Origin: Bacteroidota bacterium
GTDB taxonomy: Bacteria > Bacteroidota > Bacteroidia > Bacteroidales > UBA1556
Length of the DNA: 14,195 nucleotides
NCBI GenBank assembly: GCA_003648395.1
Contig: QMPB01000049.1
Span: forward strand, 1-14,195
Reading direction: 5' to 3'
Shown: piece by piece, positions 7,528 through 13,625 of the stretch
Layout: every line of letters starts with the position of its first letter
Position numbering within the stretch: the stretch's first letter is position 1
The notes under the pieces: model-generated
Told to the model about the DNA's origin: nothing
The model's database searches: none
The model's input: only the letters and a program-made list of their open reading frames with translations
Position numbers and translations under genes: made by a program

Positions 7528-8113
7528 ATCATCATTTTCAAAAGACTTAATTGAAGCAGGTTGTGATGAAGCAGGAAGAGGTTGTTTAGCTGGACCTGTT
7601 GTGGCTGCTGCTGTAATTTTACCAAAGAATTATATTCATAAAATCCTCAATGACTCGAAGAAAATAAATGAAAAAACTCGTTACAAACTTAGAATAGAAA
7701 TTGAAAAAGACGCTATTGCGTGGGCTGTAGGAATTGTTTCTAATGAAGAAATTGATAAAATAAACATTCTAAATGCTAGTTTTCTTGCTATGCATAGAGC
7801 AATTGAAAAGCTAAATCAGACGCCAGAATTATTACTTATTGATGGCAATAGGTTTAAGCCTTATAAAAATATAGAATATAATTGTATAGTAAAAGGTGAT
7901 GGAAAATATCTTTCTATAGCTGCTGCTTCAATACTTGCCAAAACTTATCGTGATGATATTATGATTGAGCTTGGAAAAGAATTTCCTCAGTATGATTGGG
8001 AGCATAATAAATCTTATGCTACTAAAAAGCATATTGAAGCTATAAACAAGTTTGGGCAATGTAAGTATCACCGCAAAAGCTTTCATTTAAAACGACAATT
8101 AAGCCTTTTTTAA
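7520..8113 (+). CDS. rnhB: Ribonuclease HII
   Basis: The enzyme cuts the RNA strand of RNA-DNA hybrids and nicks 5' of single ribonucleotides built into DNA, starting ribonucleotide excision repair. The 197-residue product has the type 2 RNase H signature [13 protein letters not shown] (15-27), with metal ligands Asp16 and Glu17, then Asp108 in LLIDGNR and Asp145 in [10 protein letters not shown], so the DEDD set is complete. The GRG motif that reads the ribose 2'-OH junction is present at 19-21. The ATG at 7520 lies inside the end of the preceding frame. The stop codon TAA at 8111-8113 forms the left tip of a long inverted repeat shared with clpB. Confidence 0.95.
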   Translation: MLKSSFSKDLIEAGCDEAGRGCLAGPVVAAAVILPKNYIHKILNDSKKINEKTRYKLRIEIEKDAIAWAVGIVSNEEIDKINILNASFLAMHRAIEKLNQTPELLLIDGNRFKPYKNIEYNCIVKGDGKYLSIAAASILAKTYRDDIMIELGKEFPQYDWEHNKSYATKKHIEAINKFGQCKYHRKSFHLKRQLSLF

Positions 8114-8156
8114 AATAAATTAGCCGTGGGTTTTAACCCACGGCTAATTTATTTTA
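8111..8156. terminator. Shared bidirectional terminator of rnhB and clpB
   Basis: Arms 8111-8132 and 8135-8156 are exact reverse complements, 22 bp with only TT between them. The GC core GCCGTGGG / CCCACGGC is flanked by A/T tracts that give a U-rich tail on either strand. The first three bases are the rnhB stop codon and the last three the clpB stop codon in complement, so both genes end inside the palindrome. Confidence 0.85.
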
Positions 8157-10742
8157 TCCATTGATAAACACAAGCTTATCAGATTTATAATCAACCGAAA
8201 TGCTACTATCAGATTTTATATTATCTGCTAATATTTCTTTAGACAATTGGTTCAATATTTCTCGTTGAATGACCCTCTTAATAGGTCTTGCACCAAATTG
8301 AGGGTCAAAGCCTAAGTTAGAAAGATAATCTATCGCCGAATCTGTTATATTTAACACTATTCCTTTCTTTGTCAAAGATTTTTGTAAATTTCCTATTTGG
8401 ATTTTTACAATCTGTTTCACCTCATCAATATTAAGTGGTGTAAACATTACAATCTCATCTATTCTATTTAAGAACTCTGGTCTTATGCTTTTTTTCAACA
8501 AACTAAGCACTTCTGTTTTAGTTTCATCAACGATATTTATACGATTATTCATATCAATATTCTCAAACTTATCTTGAATAATATGCGCCCCCATATTTGA
8601 GGTCATAATGATAATAGTATTTCTAAAGTCAGCAATTCTCCCCTTATTATCCGTCAAGCGACCTTCGTCTAGTACCTGAAGCAGGATATTAAAAGTATCG
8701 GGATGAGCTTTCTCTATTTCATCAAGCAATACTACAGAATATGGTTTACGACGCACCGCCTCCGTAAGTTGACCGCCTTCGTCATATCCTACATATCCTG
8801 GAGGTGCTCCCACCAAACGACTTACGGCATGTCGCTCTTGATATTCACTCATATCAATTCTAGTAAGTGCATTCTCATCATTAAATAAGTAATCAGCTAA
8901 TGTTTTTGCCAACTCTGTTTTACCCACGCCCGTTGTTCCTAAGAATAAGAATGTACCTATTGGCCTTCTGCTATCTTGCAAATCGGCACGAGAACGACGC
9001 ACGGCATCTGAAACCACTTCAATGGCTTCATCTTGTCCCACAATTCTTTTATGGAGCTCCTCTTCAAGTCTCAATAGTTTTTCTCTATCACTTCTAAGCA
9101 TTTTAGACACAGGTATTCCTGTCCATTTTGCCACCACCTCAGCAATATCTTCATTGGTAACCTCCTCTTTTATCAAAGATGTTTCTTGCTTAGACTCCAA
9201 TTCTGCTTGTAACTCATTTAATATACGCTCTTCTTGCTGAATTTTTCCATATCGAAGCTCTGCTACCAAACCAAAATCACCTTCGCGTTCTGCTTTCTCA
9301 GCCTGAGTTTTATACTCTTCTATCTGAGCTTTTATATTCTGAACTCTATCAACTAAATCTTTCTCCGATTTCCATTTAGCATATATTCCCTCTCTTTTCT
9401 CCTTTAAATCAGCCAATTCTTTCTTAATAACAGTAATCTTGTTCTTGTCTTTTTCCCTTTTAATAGCCTCCAATTCAATTTCATACTGCATAATTTTCCT
9501 ATCAAGAATATCCAACTCTTCAGGTTTAGAATTAATTTCCATTCTCAACTTAGCAGCAGCTTCATCCATTAAGTCAATGGCTTTATCAGGCAAAAATCTA
9601 TCACTAATATATCTTTGCGAAAGTTCAACTGCCGTAATAATAGCACTGTCTTGAATACGAACTTTATGATGAGTTTCGTATTTATCTTTTATACCACGGA
9701 GAATAGAAATAGCACTTTCACGATCAGGCTCATCAACCATTACTTTCTGGAAACGTCGTTCTAGTGCTTTGTCTTTTTCAAAATATTTTTGATACTCATC
9801 AAGAGTGGTAGCGCCAATGGCTCTAAGTTCGCCACGAGCAAGAGCTGGTTTAAGAATATTTGCCGCATCCATTGCACCTTCGCCTCCTCCTGCACCAACA
9901 AGTGTATGTATTTCGTCTATAAAAAGAACAATTCTACCATTTTCTGAAATAACTTCTTTTACTACAGACTTTAATCGTTCTTCAAACTCACCCTTATATT
10001 TTGCCCCTGCAATTAATGCCCCCATATCCAATGAATAAATAATCTTATCCTTGAGGTTTTCTGGAATATCTCCTTTCACAAGTCTATGTGCCAAACCTTC
10101 TGCTATTGCTGTTTTTCCTGTACCTGGTTCACCAACCAACATTGGATTGTTTTTGGTTCTACGAGAAAGTATTTGAAGTATTCTTCTAATTTCATCATCA
10201 CGACCAATTACAGGATCCAATTTACCTTCGTTTGCTAATTTATTTAAGTTTCGAGCATATTTATCAAGTGAATTATAAGTATCTTCTTGCGACTGAGAAG
10301 TTACATTTCTTCCTTTTCTCAATTCATTTACAGCTGCTGATAAATCCTTGTCAGTTATGCCATTATCTTTCATTAAGCCAGAGATATCATCCTTAGCTTT
10401 CAACATTGCCAAAAGAAGATGCTCTATTGAAACATATTCATCTTTCATTTTCTTGGCAATATTTGCAGCATCATTTAATGTTTTACCTGCTTGACGAGAC
10501 AACATCATTTCACCACCTTGAACCTTGGCAATACTTTGAAGTATGCTATCAAGTGTTTTCTTGAAAATATCTGTATTTATTCCCAATTTATTAAGAATAA
10601 AAGGCAAAACATTCTCATCTACCTCAAAAATAGCTTTTAAAATATGCGCATTTTCTATTTGCTGATGTTCATATCCTTGTGCTATTTGCTGGGCTTGCTG
10701 TATCGCTTCTTGCGATTTTATTGTATAATTATTTAAGTTCAT
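8154..10742 (-). CDS. clpB: ATP-dependent disaggregase ClpB
   Basis: ClpB is a hexameric AAA+ chaperone that, with DnaK/DnaJ/GrpE, threads polypeptides out of aggregates after heat stress. The frame is open to a TTG at 10751, but the ATG at 10742 gives the standard opening [13 protein letters not shown] and 862 residues. Domains in order are the Clp N-domain (about 1-145); AAA1 with Walker A GEPGTGKT (204-211), pore loop KYKGEFEER and Walker B LFIDEIH (D276, E277); the coiled-coil middle domain (about 405-525), which marks ClpB rather than ClpA or ClpX; and AAA2 with Walker A GTTGVGKT (602-609), pore tyrosine in GYVGYDEGG and Walker B VLLDEIE (D674). No ClpP-docking loop was noticed. It lies downstream of hsp20 on the same strand. 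No CIRCE or other recognised heat-shock operator is seen. Confidence 0.97.
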   Translation of the reverse strand: MNLNNYTIKSQEAIQQAQQIAQGYEHQQIENAHILKAIFEVDENVLPFILNKLGINTDIFKKTLDSILQSIAKVQGGEMMLSRQAGKTLNDAANIAKKMKDEYVSIEHLLLAMLKAKDDISGLMKDNGITDKDLSAAVNELRKGRNVTSQSQEDTYNSLDKYARNLNKLANEGKLDPVIGRDDEIRRILQILSRRTKNNPMLVGEPGTGKTAIAEGLAHRLVKGDIPENLKDKIIYSLDMGALIAGAKYKGEFEERLKSVVKEVISENGRIVLFIDEIHTLVGAGGGEGAMDAANILKPALARGELRAIGATTLDEYQKYFEKDKALERRFQKVMVDEPDRESAISILRGIKDKYETHHKVRIQDSAIITAVELSQRYISDRFLPDKAIDLMDEAAAKLRMEINSKPEELDILDRKIMQYEIELEAIKREKDKNKITVIKKELADLKEKREGIYAKWKSEKDLVDRVQNIKAQIEEYKTQAEKAEREGDFGLVAELRYGKIQQEERILNELQAELESKQETSLIKEEVTNEDIAEVVAKWTGIPVSKMLRSDREKLLRLEEELHKRIVGQDEAIEVVSDAVRRSRADLQDSRRPIGTFLFLGTTGVGKTELAKTLADYLFNDENALTRIDMSEYQERHAVSRLVGAPPGYVGYDEGGQLTEAVRRKPYSVVLLDEIEKAHPDTFNILLQVLDEGRLTDNKGRIADFRNTIIIMTSNMGAHIIQDKFENIDMNNRINIVDETKTEVLSLLKKSIRPEFLNRIDEIVMFTPLNIDEVKQIVKIQIGNLQKSLTKKGIVLNITDSAIDYLSNLGFDPQFGARPIKRVIQREILNQLSKEILADNIKSDSSISVDYKSDKLVFING

Positions 10743-10790
10743 TTTTCTCAATATTAAGTGATTGTTTTATCCATGAGAACATCTTTAGAC

Positions 10791-10824
10791 AATAAATGCC
10801 GATAAAATTTTATCGGCATTTATT
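10791..10824 (-). terminator. Perfect 34-nt dyad between hsp20 and clpB
   Basis: AATAAATGCCGATAAAA (10791-10807) is followed directly by its exact complement (10808-10824), so the dyad has no spacer. On the minus strand it begins 14 nt after the hsp20 stop and ends in TTTATT, fitting a terminator for hsp20. It also lies 48 nt upstream of the clpB ATG, so it could act in the clpB leader or as a binding site. Partial read-through would give more hsp20 than clpB mRNA; that is inference. Confidence 0.65.
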
Positions 10825-10838
10825 ATCTTAAATCATTC

Positions 10839-11276
10839 TTATGAAATTTTAATTTGCCTTATTGGTTTTGGTTTCGCTTCTTCTTTTTTAGGGAAAACAA
10901 TATTTAAAATCCCTTTGTCGTATTTAGCCGAAATCTTTTCTCTCTCTACAGTAATTGGTAGAGTAAATGATCTAGAGAATGATTGATAACTAAATTCTCG
11001 CTTAGTATATTGCTCATTTTCTTTGGTTTCGTTCTCAACTTTCTTTTCAGAAGATACTGTTAGAACATTATTATTAAGTTCAATCTCAAAGTCCTTTTTG
11101 TCGAAACCTGGGGCAGCAACTTCAACTTTAAAACTATCCTCATCTTCCTTAATGTTAACTGAAGGCAGAGTAGTGTTTGTTGCTGAATAGTTTCTGTTTG
11201 ACCAATCAAATGCATCATTATCAAAGAAACGATCAATTATACTTGGGTACTGATTTGAAAATTTTACTAGTGACAT
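10839..11276 (-). CDS. Small heat-shock protein, Hsp20/alpha-crystallin family
   Basis: This ATP-independent holdase binds unfolding proteins and hands them to DnaK and ClpB. From the ATG at 11276 it is 145 residues. A variable N-terminal arm (1-37) is followed by the alpha-crystallin domain (about 38-130), with the strand motif VEVAAPGF (51-58), the family signature around KGILNIVFPK (121-130) and the C-terminal I-K-I motif (142-144) that docks neighbouring dimers. An in-frame ATG at 11291 would add MEDLI, but those codons contain the ribosome binding site for the inner ATG, and the opening MSLVKFSN matches the family better. Its placement before clpB on one strand supports co-use in stress. 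A candidate promoter lies about 50 nt upstream. Confidence 0.92.
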   Translation of the reverse strand: MSLVKFSNQYPSIIDRFFDNDAFDWSNRNYSATNTTLPSVNIKEDEDSFKVEVAAPGFDKKDFEIELNNNVLTVSSEKKVENETKENEQYTKREFSYQSFSRSFTLPITVEREKISAKYDKGILNIVFPKKEEAKPKPIRQIKIS

Positions 11277-11284
11277 AATTAAAT

Positions 11285-11289
11285 CCTCC
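11285..11289 (-). promoter_or_regulatory. Strong Shine-Dalgarno deciding the hsp20 start
   Basis: On the minus strand GGAGG lies 8 nt before the ATG at 11276. This is a near-perfect anti-SD match, unlike the other genes in the window, whose leaders have none. It overlaps the alternative upstream ATG at 11291 and argues for the inner start. Confidence 0.75.
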
Positions 11290-11333
11290 ATTTTAAGTTA
11301 AACAATATATTTTAAAATTCGAAGACGGTATTT

Positions 11334-11365
11334 CAAAATATATACCAAGAGAAATAATCTGTCAA
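11334..11365 (-). promoter_or_regulatory. Candidate hsp20 promoter
   Basis: On the minus strand TTGACA (complement of 11360-11365) is followed by TATATTTTG (complement of 11334-11342), close to the -33 TTG / -7 TAnnTTTG pattern but with three rather than two bases inside the -7 box. Transcription would start near 11328, about 50 nt before the ATG. No known heat-shock operator is seen around it. Confidence 0.4.
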
Positions 11366-11469
11366 TTTGACCAAATTAAAAACATATAACTGCCTATATG
11401 TCTGATTTAGCGTGTTTTATGATGAAACAATGTCATACTCCCATTCATTGATTGGAAACAGCTTTCAGT

Positions 11470-11611
11470 AGCGGCTTTTTTTGCATAGCCAAACAGTGGC
11501 GTTTTTAGATAAGATATCTCTTTATTTATTTTTTAATAAGCACTTTTTATTTTCCCTACTATCAATGAAAAAAAGAGTAAAATGATTTTATACTAATTGA
11601 AAAAAGCCGCT
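11470..11611. repeat. Segment bounded by 12-bp inverted repeats
   Basis: AGCGGCTTTTTT at 11470-11481 and AAAAAAGCCGCT at 11600-11611 are exact reverse complements 118 nt apart. An ACTG follows the second copy after a short gap (11615-11619) and its complement CAGT precedes the first copy, extending the similarity imperfectly. No frame or target-site duplication was recognised inside or around it. Confidence 0.5.
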
Positions 11612-11628
11612 CATTACTGGACGGCTTT
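11600..11628 (-). terminator. Orphan intrinsic terminator on the minus strand
   Basis: Read on the minus strand, AAAGCCG (complement of 11622-11628) pairs with CGGCTTT (complement of 11603-11609) around a 12-nt loop, and the T-run extends to 11600. This is a proper terminator layout, yet the nearest upstream gene on that strand, mntP, stops at 12090, some 460 nt earlier. It may end a long mntP 3' UTR or an unseen small RNA. Confidence 0.5.
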
Positions 11629-11734
11629 ACTAAAATTAAACTAAACTTAGACGTAAAACAGTCATTCCTAGCAGGGAAAACGCATCTAAATTAATTTCAT
11701 TTATTAATACAATACTCCGTTGACTTTTTGTTTC

Positions 11735-11756
11735 TCGCAAAGTCGCAAAGTCGCAA
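11735..11756. repeat. TCGCAAAG tandem repeat
   Basis: Two full TCGCAAAG units (11735-11750) are followed by a partial TCGCAA (11751-11756). From memory, CGCAAAG-type tandem units are widespread intergenic repeats in bacterial genomes, including this phylum. No coding or regulatory role is apparent. Confidence 0.65.
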
Positions 11757-11758
11757 CG

Positions 11759-11841
11759 GGCTGGTTTGCAATGATTTATATAAATTCAACTACTACTTGT
11801 AATTGCTTACATATCAATAATTTATGAAATCATAACCAGCC
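11759..11841. repeat. 83-nt imperfect inverted repeat
   Basis: The left arm (11759-11786) begins GGCTGGTT and contains ATGATTT and ATAAATT. The right arm (11816-11841) is its complement, with AATTTAT, AAATCAT and AACCAGCC in order. The arms differ by a 4-nt insertion and one or two changes. The transcript would form a long bulged hairpin. It resembles a small mobile-type or REP-like repeat, but only a genome-wide copy count could show that. Confidence 0.5.
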
Positions 11842-11886
11842 TGCCCCCATACATCGGGGAACTATTATAATAATGATATCATCTAA

Positions 11887-11905
11887 TTTCACGAATTACA
11901 CGAAT
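11887..11905. repeat. ATTCGTG-type intergenic repeat
   Basis: On the minus strand this reads ATTCGTGTA ATTCGTGAA A, two 9-nt units differing at one base. It belongs to the same style of repeat as 170-212 (ATCTGTG / ATCCGTG). Function unknown; wide occurrence is from memory. Confidence 0.45.
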
Positions 11906-12089
11906 ATATTATCCGTTTGCGAATAATAATTAGTTAAATTCTATTAATTCGATGACATTAATTGAATATAATTGGCAAATTCATAATATGTTGTTATTAG
12001 TATTAAGATTTCAAGTGAAGTTATTTGGTTTGTTAGGAATTTTTTTTGTTTGTTTTTCCGCCCCATTTCAATACATTTCTTATCAAAGG

Positions 12090-12644
12090 CTACATTATAT
12101 GCTCCACTAGTATTTTTACACCTATCCCTATTAATACTATTCCACCAAATATTTCCACATATTTTCCAAATTTTCTTCCAAAAAACTTACCTAATTGTAA
12201 GCCTAATATTGAAAAAATAAAAGTTACAACTCCAATAATAAATATTGGCATAAGTATTTCCATTTTTAATATTGCAAAACTAACTCCTACTGCCAGTGCA
12301 TCAATACTTGTTGCTATGGATTGCCCTATTAATGTAATAAATCTTAATTCTCTGCCTTTACTTTCTTCATCATTAGCAAAAGCTTCAAATATCATTTTTG
12401 CACCAATAAATAATAATAATCCAAATGCAATCCAATGGTCAAATTCTTCAATATATTTCTCTATTTTAATACCGGCAAACCAACCAATAAATGGCATTAA
12501 CGCCTGAAAAACAGCCAAAGAAAAAGCAATTAATAACGTTTTCTTTTTATTAAGATTTCTAATTGTTAAGCCATTGGAAATGGCAACAGCAAAAGAGTCC
12601 ATTGATAAAGCGATTGCTATTATTACAATTGAAAGAACATCCAT
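12090..12644 (-). CDS. mntP: Manganese efflux pump MntP
   Basis: MntP exports Mn2+ across the inner membrane and protects against manganese excess. The 184-residue protein has six probable membrane helices in two homologous halves. The conserved acidic repeats are Asp16 in ALSMDSFAVA and Asp115 in ATSIDALAVGVSF, both placed as in E. coli MntP, where the equivalent aspartates are needed. A charged loop (NDEESKGRE, 91-99) separates the halves. The ATG at 12644 opens MDVLSIVIIA without a Shine-Dalgarno sequence. It lies 13 nt after the methyltransferase remnant on the same strand, so its transcript probably starts upstream of that frame. I looked for a yybP-ykoY manganese riboswitch ahead of it and did not see one; the space available, 67 nt before the remnant, is too small for a usual one. 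Confidence 0.93.
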   Translation of the reverse strand: MDVLSIVIIAIALSMDSFAVAISNGLTIRNLNKKKTLLIAFSLAVFQALMPFIGWFAGIKIEKYIEEFDHWIAFGLLLFIGAKMIFEAFANDEESKGRELRFITLIGQSIATSIDALAVGVSFAILKMEILMPIFIIGVVTFIFSILGLQLGKFFGRKFGKYVEIFGGIVLIGIGVKILVEHIM

Positions 12645-12657
12645 ATTGTTACTTTTT

Positions 12658-12840
12658 TCAAATTAAAATAAAACCATTTGATATATTACCATTCATTGTT
12701 CTACCATATCCACAACCATAATCTACAATTAAAAAATCTTTTTTAAGGTATTTAGATAATAAATCTATATCAAGTTGAGTTGTAAACTTTTTATCTTCTG
12801 CAACTTTATCCCAATATTGTTTTTGATTTACTTTTTCCAT
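12658..12840 (-). pseudogene. Class I SAM-dependent methyltransferase, internally deleted remnant
   Basis: The 60-residue frame starts like a class I methyltransferase: EKVNQKQYWDKVAEDKKF, a helical stretch, then SAM-binding motif I, IVDYGCGYGRT (38-48). Complete relatives have roughly 200 residues. Here motif I is followed at once by MNGNISNGFILI and a TGA. That tail resembles, as I recall, the extreme C-terminus of the same family (TMNGN.SNGF...). The gene therefore looks internally deleted in frame at a shared T-M-N, having lost the rest of the Rossmann fold. It cannot be an active methyltransferase. It keeps an ATG and leads mntP by 13 nt, so the frame may persist because translation of mntP depends on it; that is inference. 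The alternative is a genuine small protein or an assembly artefact. Confidence 0.65.
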
Positions 12841-12844
12841 AAAA

Positions 12845-12875
12845 CAAAATTAAATTATTTAATAAGATTAACCAA
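12845..12875 (-). promoter_or_regulatory. Candidate promoter for the methyltransferase remnant and mntP
   Basis: On the minus strand TTG (complement of 12873-12875) and TAATTTTG (complement of 12845-12852, exact TAnnTTTG) are 20 nt apart, the spacing expected for Bacteroidota -33/-7 boxes. The -7 box ends only 4 nt before the ATG at 12840, so the transcript would be leaderless or nearly so. In such AT-rich DNA a chance match is possible. Confidence 0.35.
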
Positions 12876-12888
12876 CAATTTATTTTTC

Positions 12889-12896
12889 TATATTTG
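12889..12896 (+). promoter_or_regulatory. -7 element of the tRNA gene
   Basis: TATATTTG is an exact TAnnTTTG match. It ends 11 nt before the first tRNA base at 12908, so transcription would begin a few bases before the mature 5' end, the usual layout for a single tRNA gene. I see no clear -33 TTG upstream. Confidence 0.55.
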
Positions 12897-12907
12897 CCTC
12901 ATCAAAA

Positions 12908-12979
12908 TGCCTGATGGTGTAAAGGCAACACATTCGATGCTGAATCGGAAGACTCTTGGTTCGAATCCTTGTCAGGCAA
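12908..12979 (+). tRNA. tRNA-Gln(CUG)-like gene, aberrant
   Basis: The 72 nt fold as a cloverleaf. Acceptor stem TGCCTGA/TCAGGCA is perfect over 7 bp (12908-12914 with 12972-12978). The D stem is GTGT/ACAC with loop AAAGGCA carrying G18-G19. The anticodon stem is TTCGA/TCGGA with one T-G pair, the variable loop has 5 nt, and the T loop is a canonical TTCGAAT. The anticodon by position is CTG, reading CAG (Gln). The weak T1-A72 pair and the TGGTGTAA D-arm style also fit tRNA-Gln. Two defects stand out. Position 33, almost always U, is G (loop TGCTGAA), and the T stem CTTGG/CCTTG has T-T mismatches at pairs 50-64 and 51-63. CCA is not encoded (ACA follows). A promoter-like box and a strong terminator flank it. 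It may be a decaying extra isoacceptor or a tRNA-like RNA. Confidence 0.75.
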
Positions 12980-12985
12980 CAAATG

Positions 12986-13013
12986 AAGCGTTCAGAAATG
13001 AACGCTTTTTTTT
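12986..13013 (+). terminator. Intrinsic terminator of the tRNA gene
   Basis: AAGCGTTCA (12986-12994) pairs perfectly with TGAACGCTT (12999-13007) around a GAAA tetraloop, and the T-run covers 13006-13013. It starts 6 nt after the tRNA and is the cleanest plus-strand terminator in the window. Confidence 0.92.
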
Positions 13014-13625
13014 AAGCCTTGATATTATCTAGCTTCAATGGTATAATTTATTATAATTATTAAACGCTTTCCATTAAAATAAAATAAAATGCGCCTTTTA
13101 CAACAAATATATATATAATAATTATTGTAGTATTACAATGCCTTATAAATATTACTAAAACTGTTTTTAACAAATTATATATTTGATATAATGTATCTTA
13201 GCACACAGAAACTAAAGCCTCCTATACATTTGTTAAAAATACAACAATTTTAAAAGAAAGTCCTTTTTCAGTTGTTAATTATCATTATTATTCTTAACAA
13301 AAACAAGTATTCTAGATAAAATCAAGAAATAGTAATTTTTATAACAATTATCAATACTATGTGATATTTGTTATAATATTAATATTTTTTTCTATATTAG
13401 CAGTCATTAAAATCAATTGATTAAATAGCAAATTTATTAAACATTTATATGTTAACTAACTACTTGGAATTCTCACCTCTATACGTCAAGTGCAATGCAT
13501 ATTATGTTTGTATTAATTCAATTATTAATATTAGTTATAAGGATTCTTCATGAGTAATACTCAGACATACAAGATATAACATTAATATAAATCAAACCAA
13601 ATATTTAACATAAATCACATTAATT
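13014..13625. other. 612-nt AT-rich gene-free leader region
   Basis: No frame of credible length and no RNA gene is seen. Two exact TAnnTTTG boxes occur on the plus strand, TACATTTG (13225-13232) and TATGTTTG (13503-13510). About one such box per kilobase is expected by chance, so neither is proven. A weak ACTTG/CAAGT inverted repeat lies near 13461-13491 and a 12-nt palindrome AATCAATTGATT near 13412. Long AT-rich leaders are common before genes for large secreted proteins in this phylum. Confidence 0.5.
13503..13510 (+). promoter_or_regulatory. Candidate -7 element for the secreted-protein gene
   Basis: TATGTTTG matches TAnnTTTG and lies 116 nt before the ATG at 13626, leaving a leader of about 110 nt. 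There is no convincing -33 TTG at the right distance, so this is a weak call. Confidence 0.25.

Larger units (their letters stand above)
11292..12089. other. 798-nt gene-free region between hsp20 and mntP
   Basis: No coding frame here looks real. From left to right there is the hsp20 promoter, a 6-bp hairpin CATATA/TATATG (11383-11400), a 12-bp element AGCGGCTTTTTT (11470-11481) repeated inverted at 11600-11611, an orphan minus-strand terminator, tandem TCGCAAAG units, an 83-nt imperfect inverted repeat, a CCCC/GGGG hairpin (11845-11859) and an ATTCGTG-type repeat (11887-11905). The density of repeats and the lack of frames suggest decayed sequence plus intergenic repeats, possibly with a small RNA. 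Confidence 0.6.

Noticed and set aside
10743..10751. TTG start for clpB, three codons upstream
   Set aside because: The ATG at 10742 gives the standard ClpB N-terminus; the extra MRK is not expected in the family.
10743..11400. CIRCE (HrcA) operator near hsp20 or clpB
   Set aside because: No TTAGCACTC-N9-GAGTGCTAA-like sequence; the dyad at 10791-10824 is unrelated and has no spacer.
12046..12507. Open plus-strand frame of 153 codons opposite mntP
   Set aside because: It is the antisense shadow of mntP, low in complexity (Ile, Asn, Pro, Ser-rich), while the minus-strand frame is a clear MntP.
12645..12907. yybP-ykoY manganese riboswitch ahead of mntP
   Set aside because: The space upstream is filled by the methyltransferase remnant and 67 nt of AT-rich promoter; none of the conserved riboswitch core was seen.
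12775..13032. Open plus-strand frame of 85 codons
   Set aside because: It runs antisense to the methyltransferase remnant and then through the tRNA gene and its terminator; the protein sequence has no coding character.
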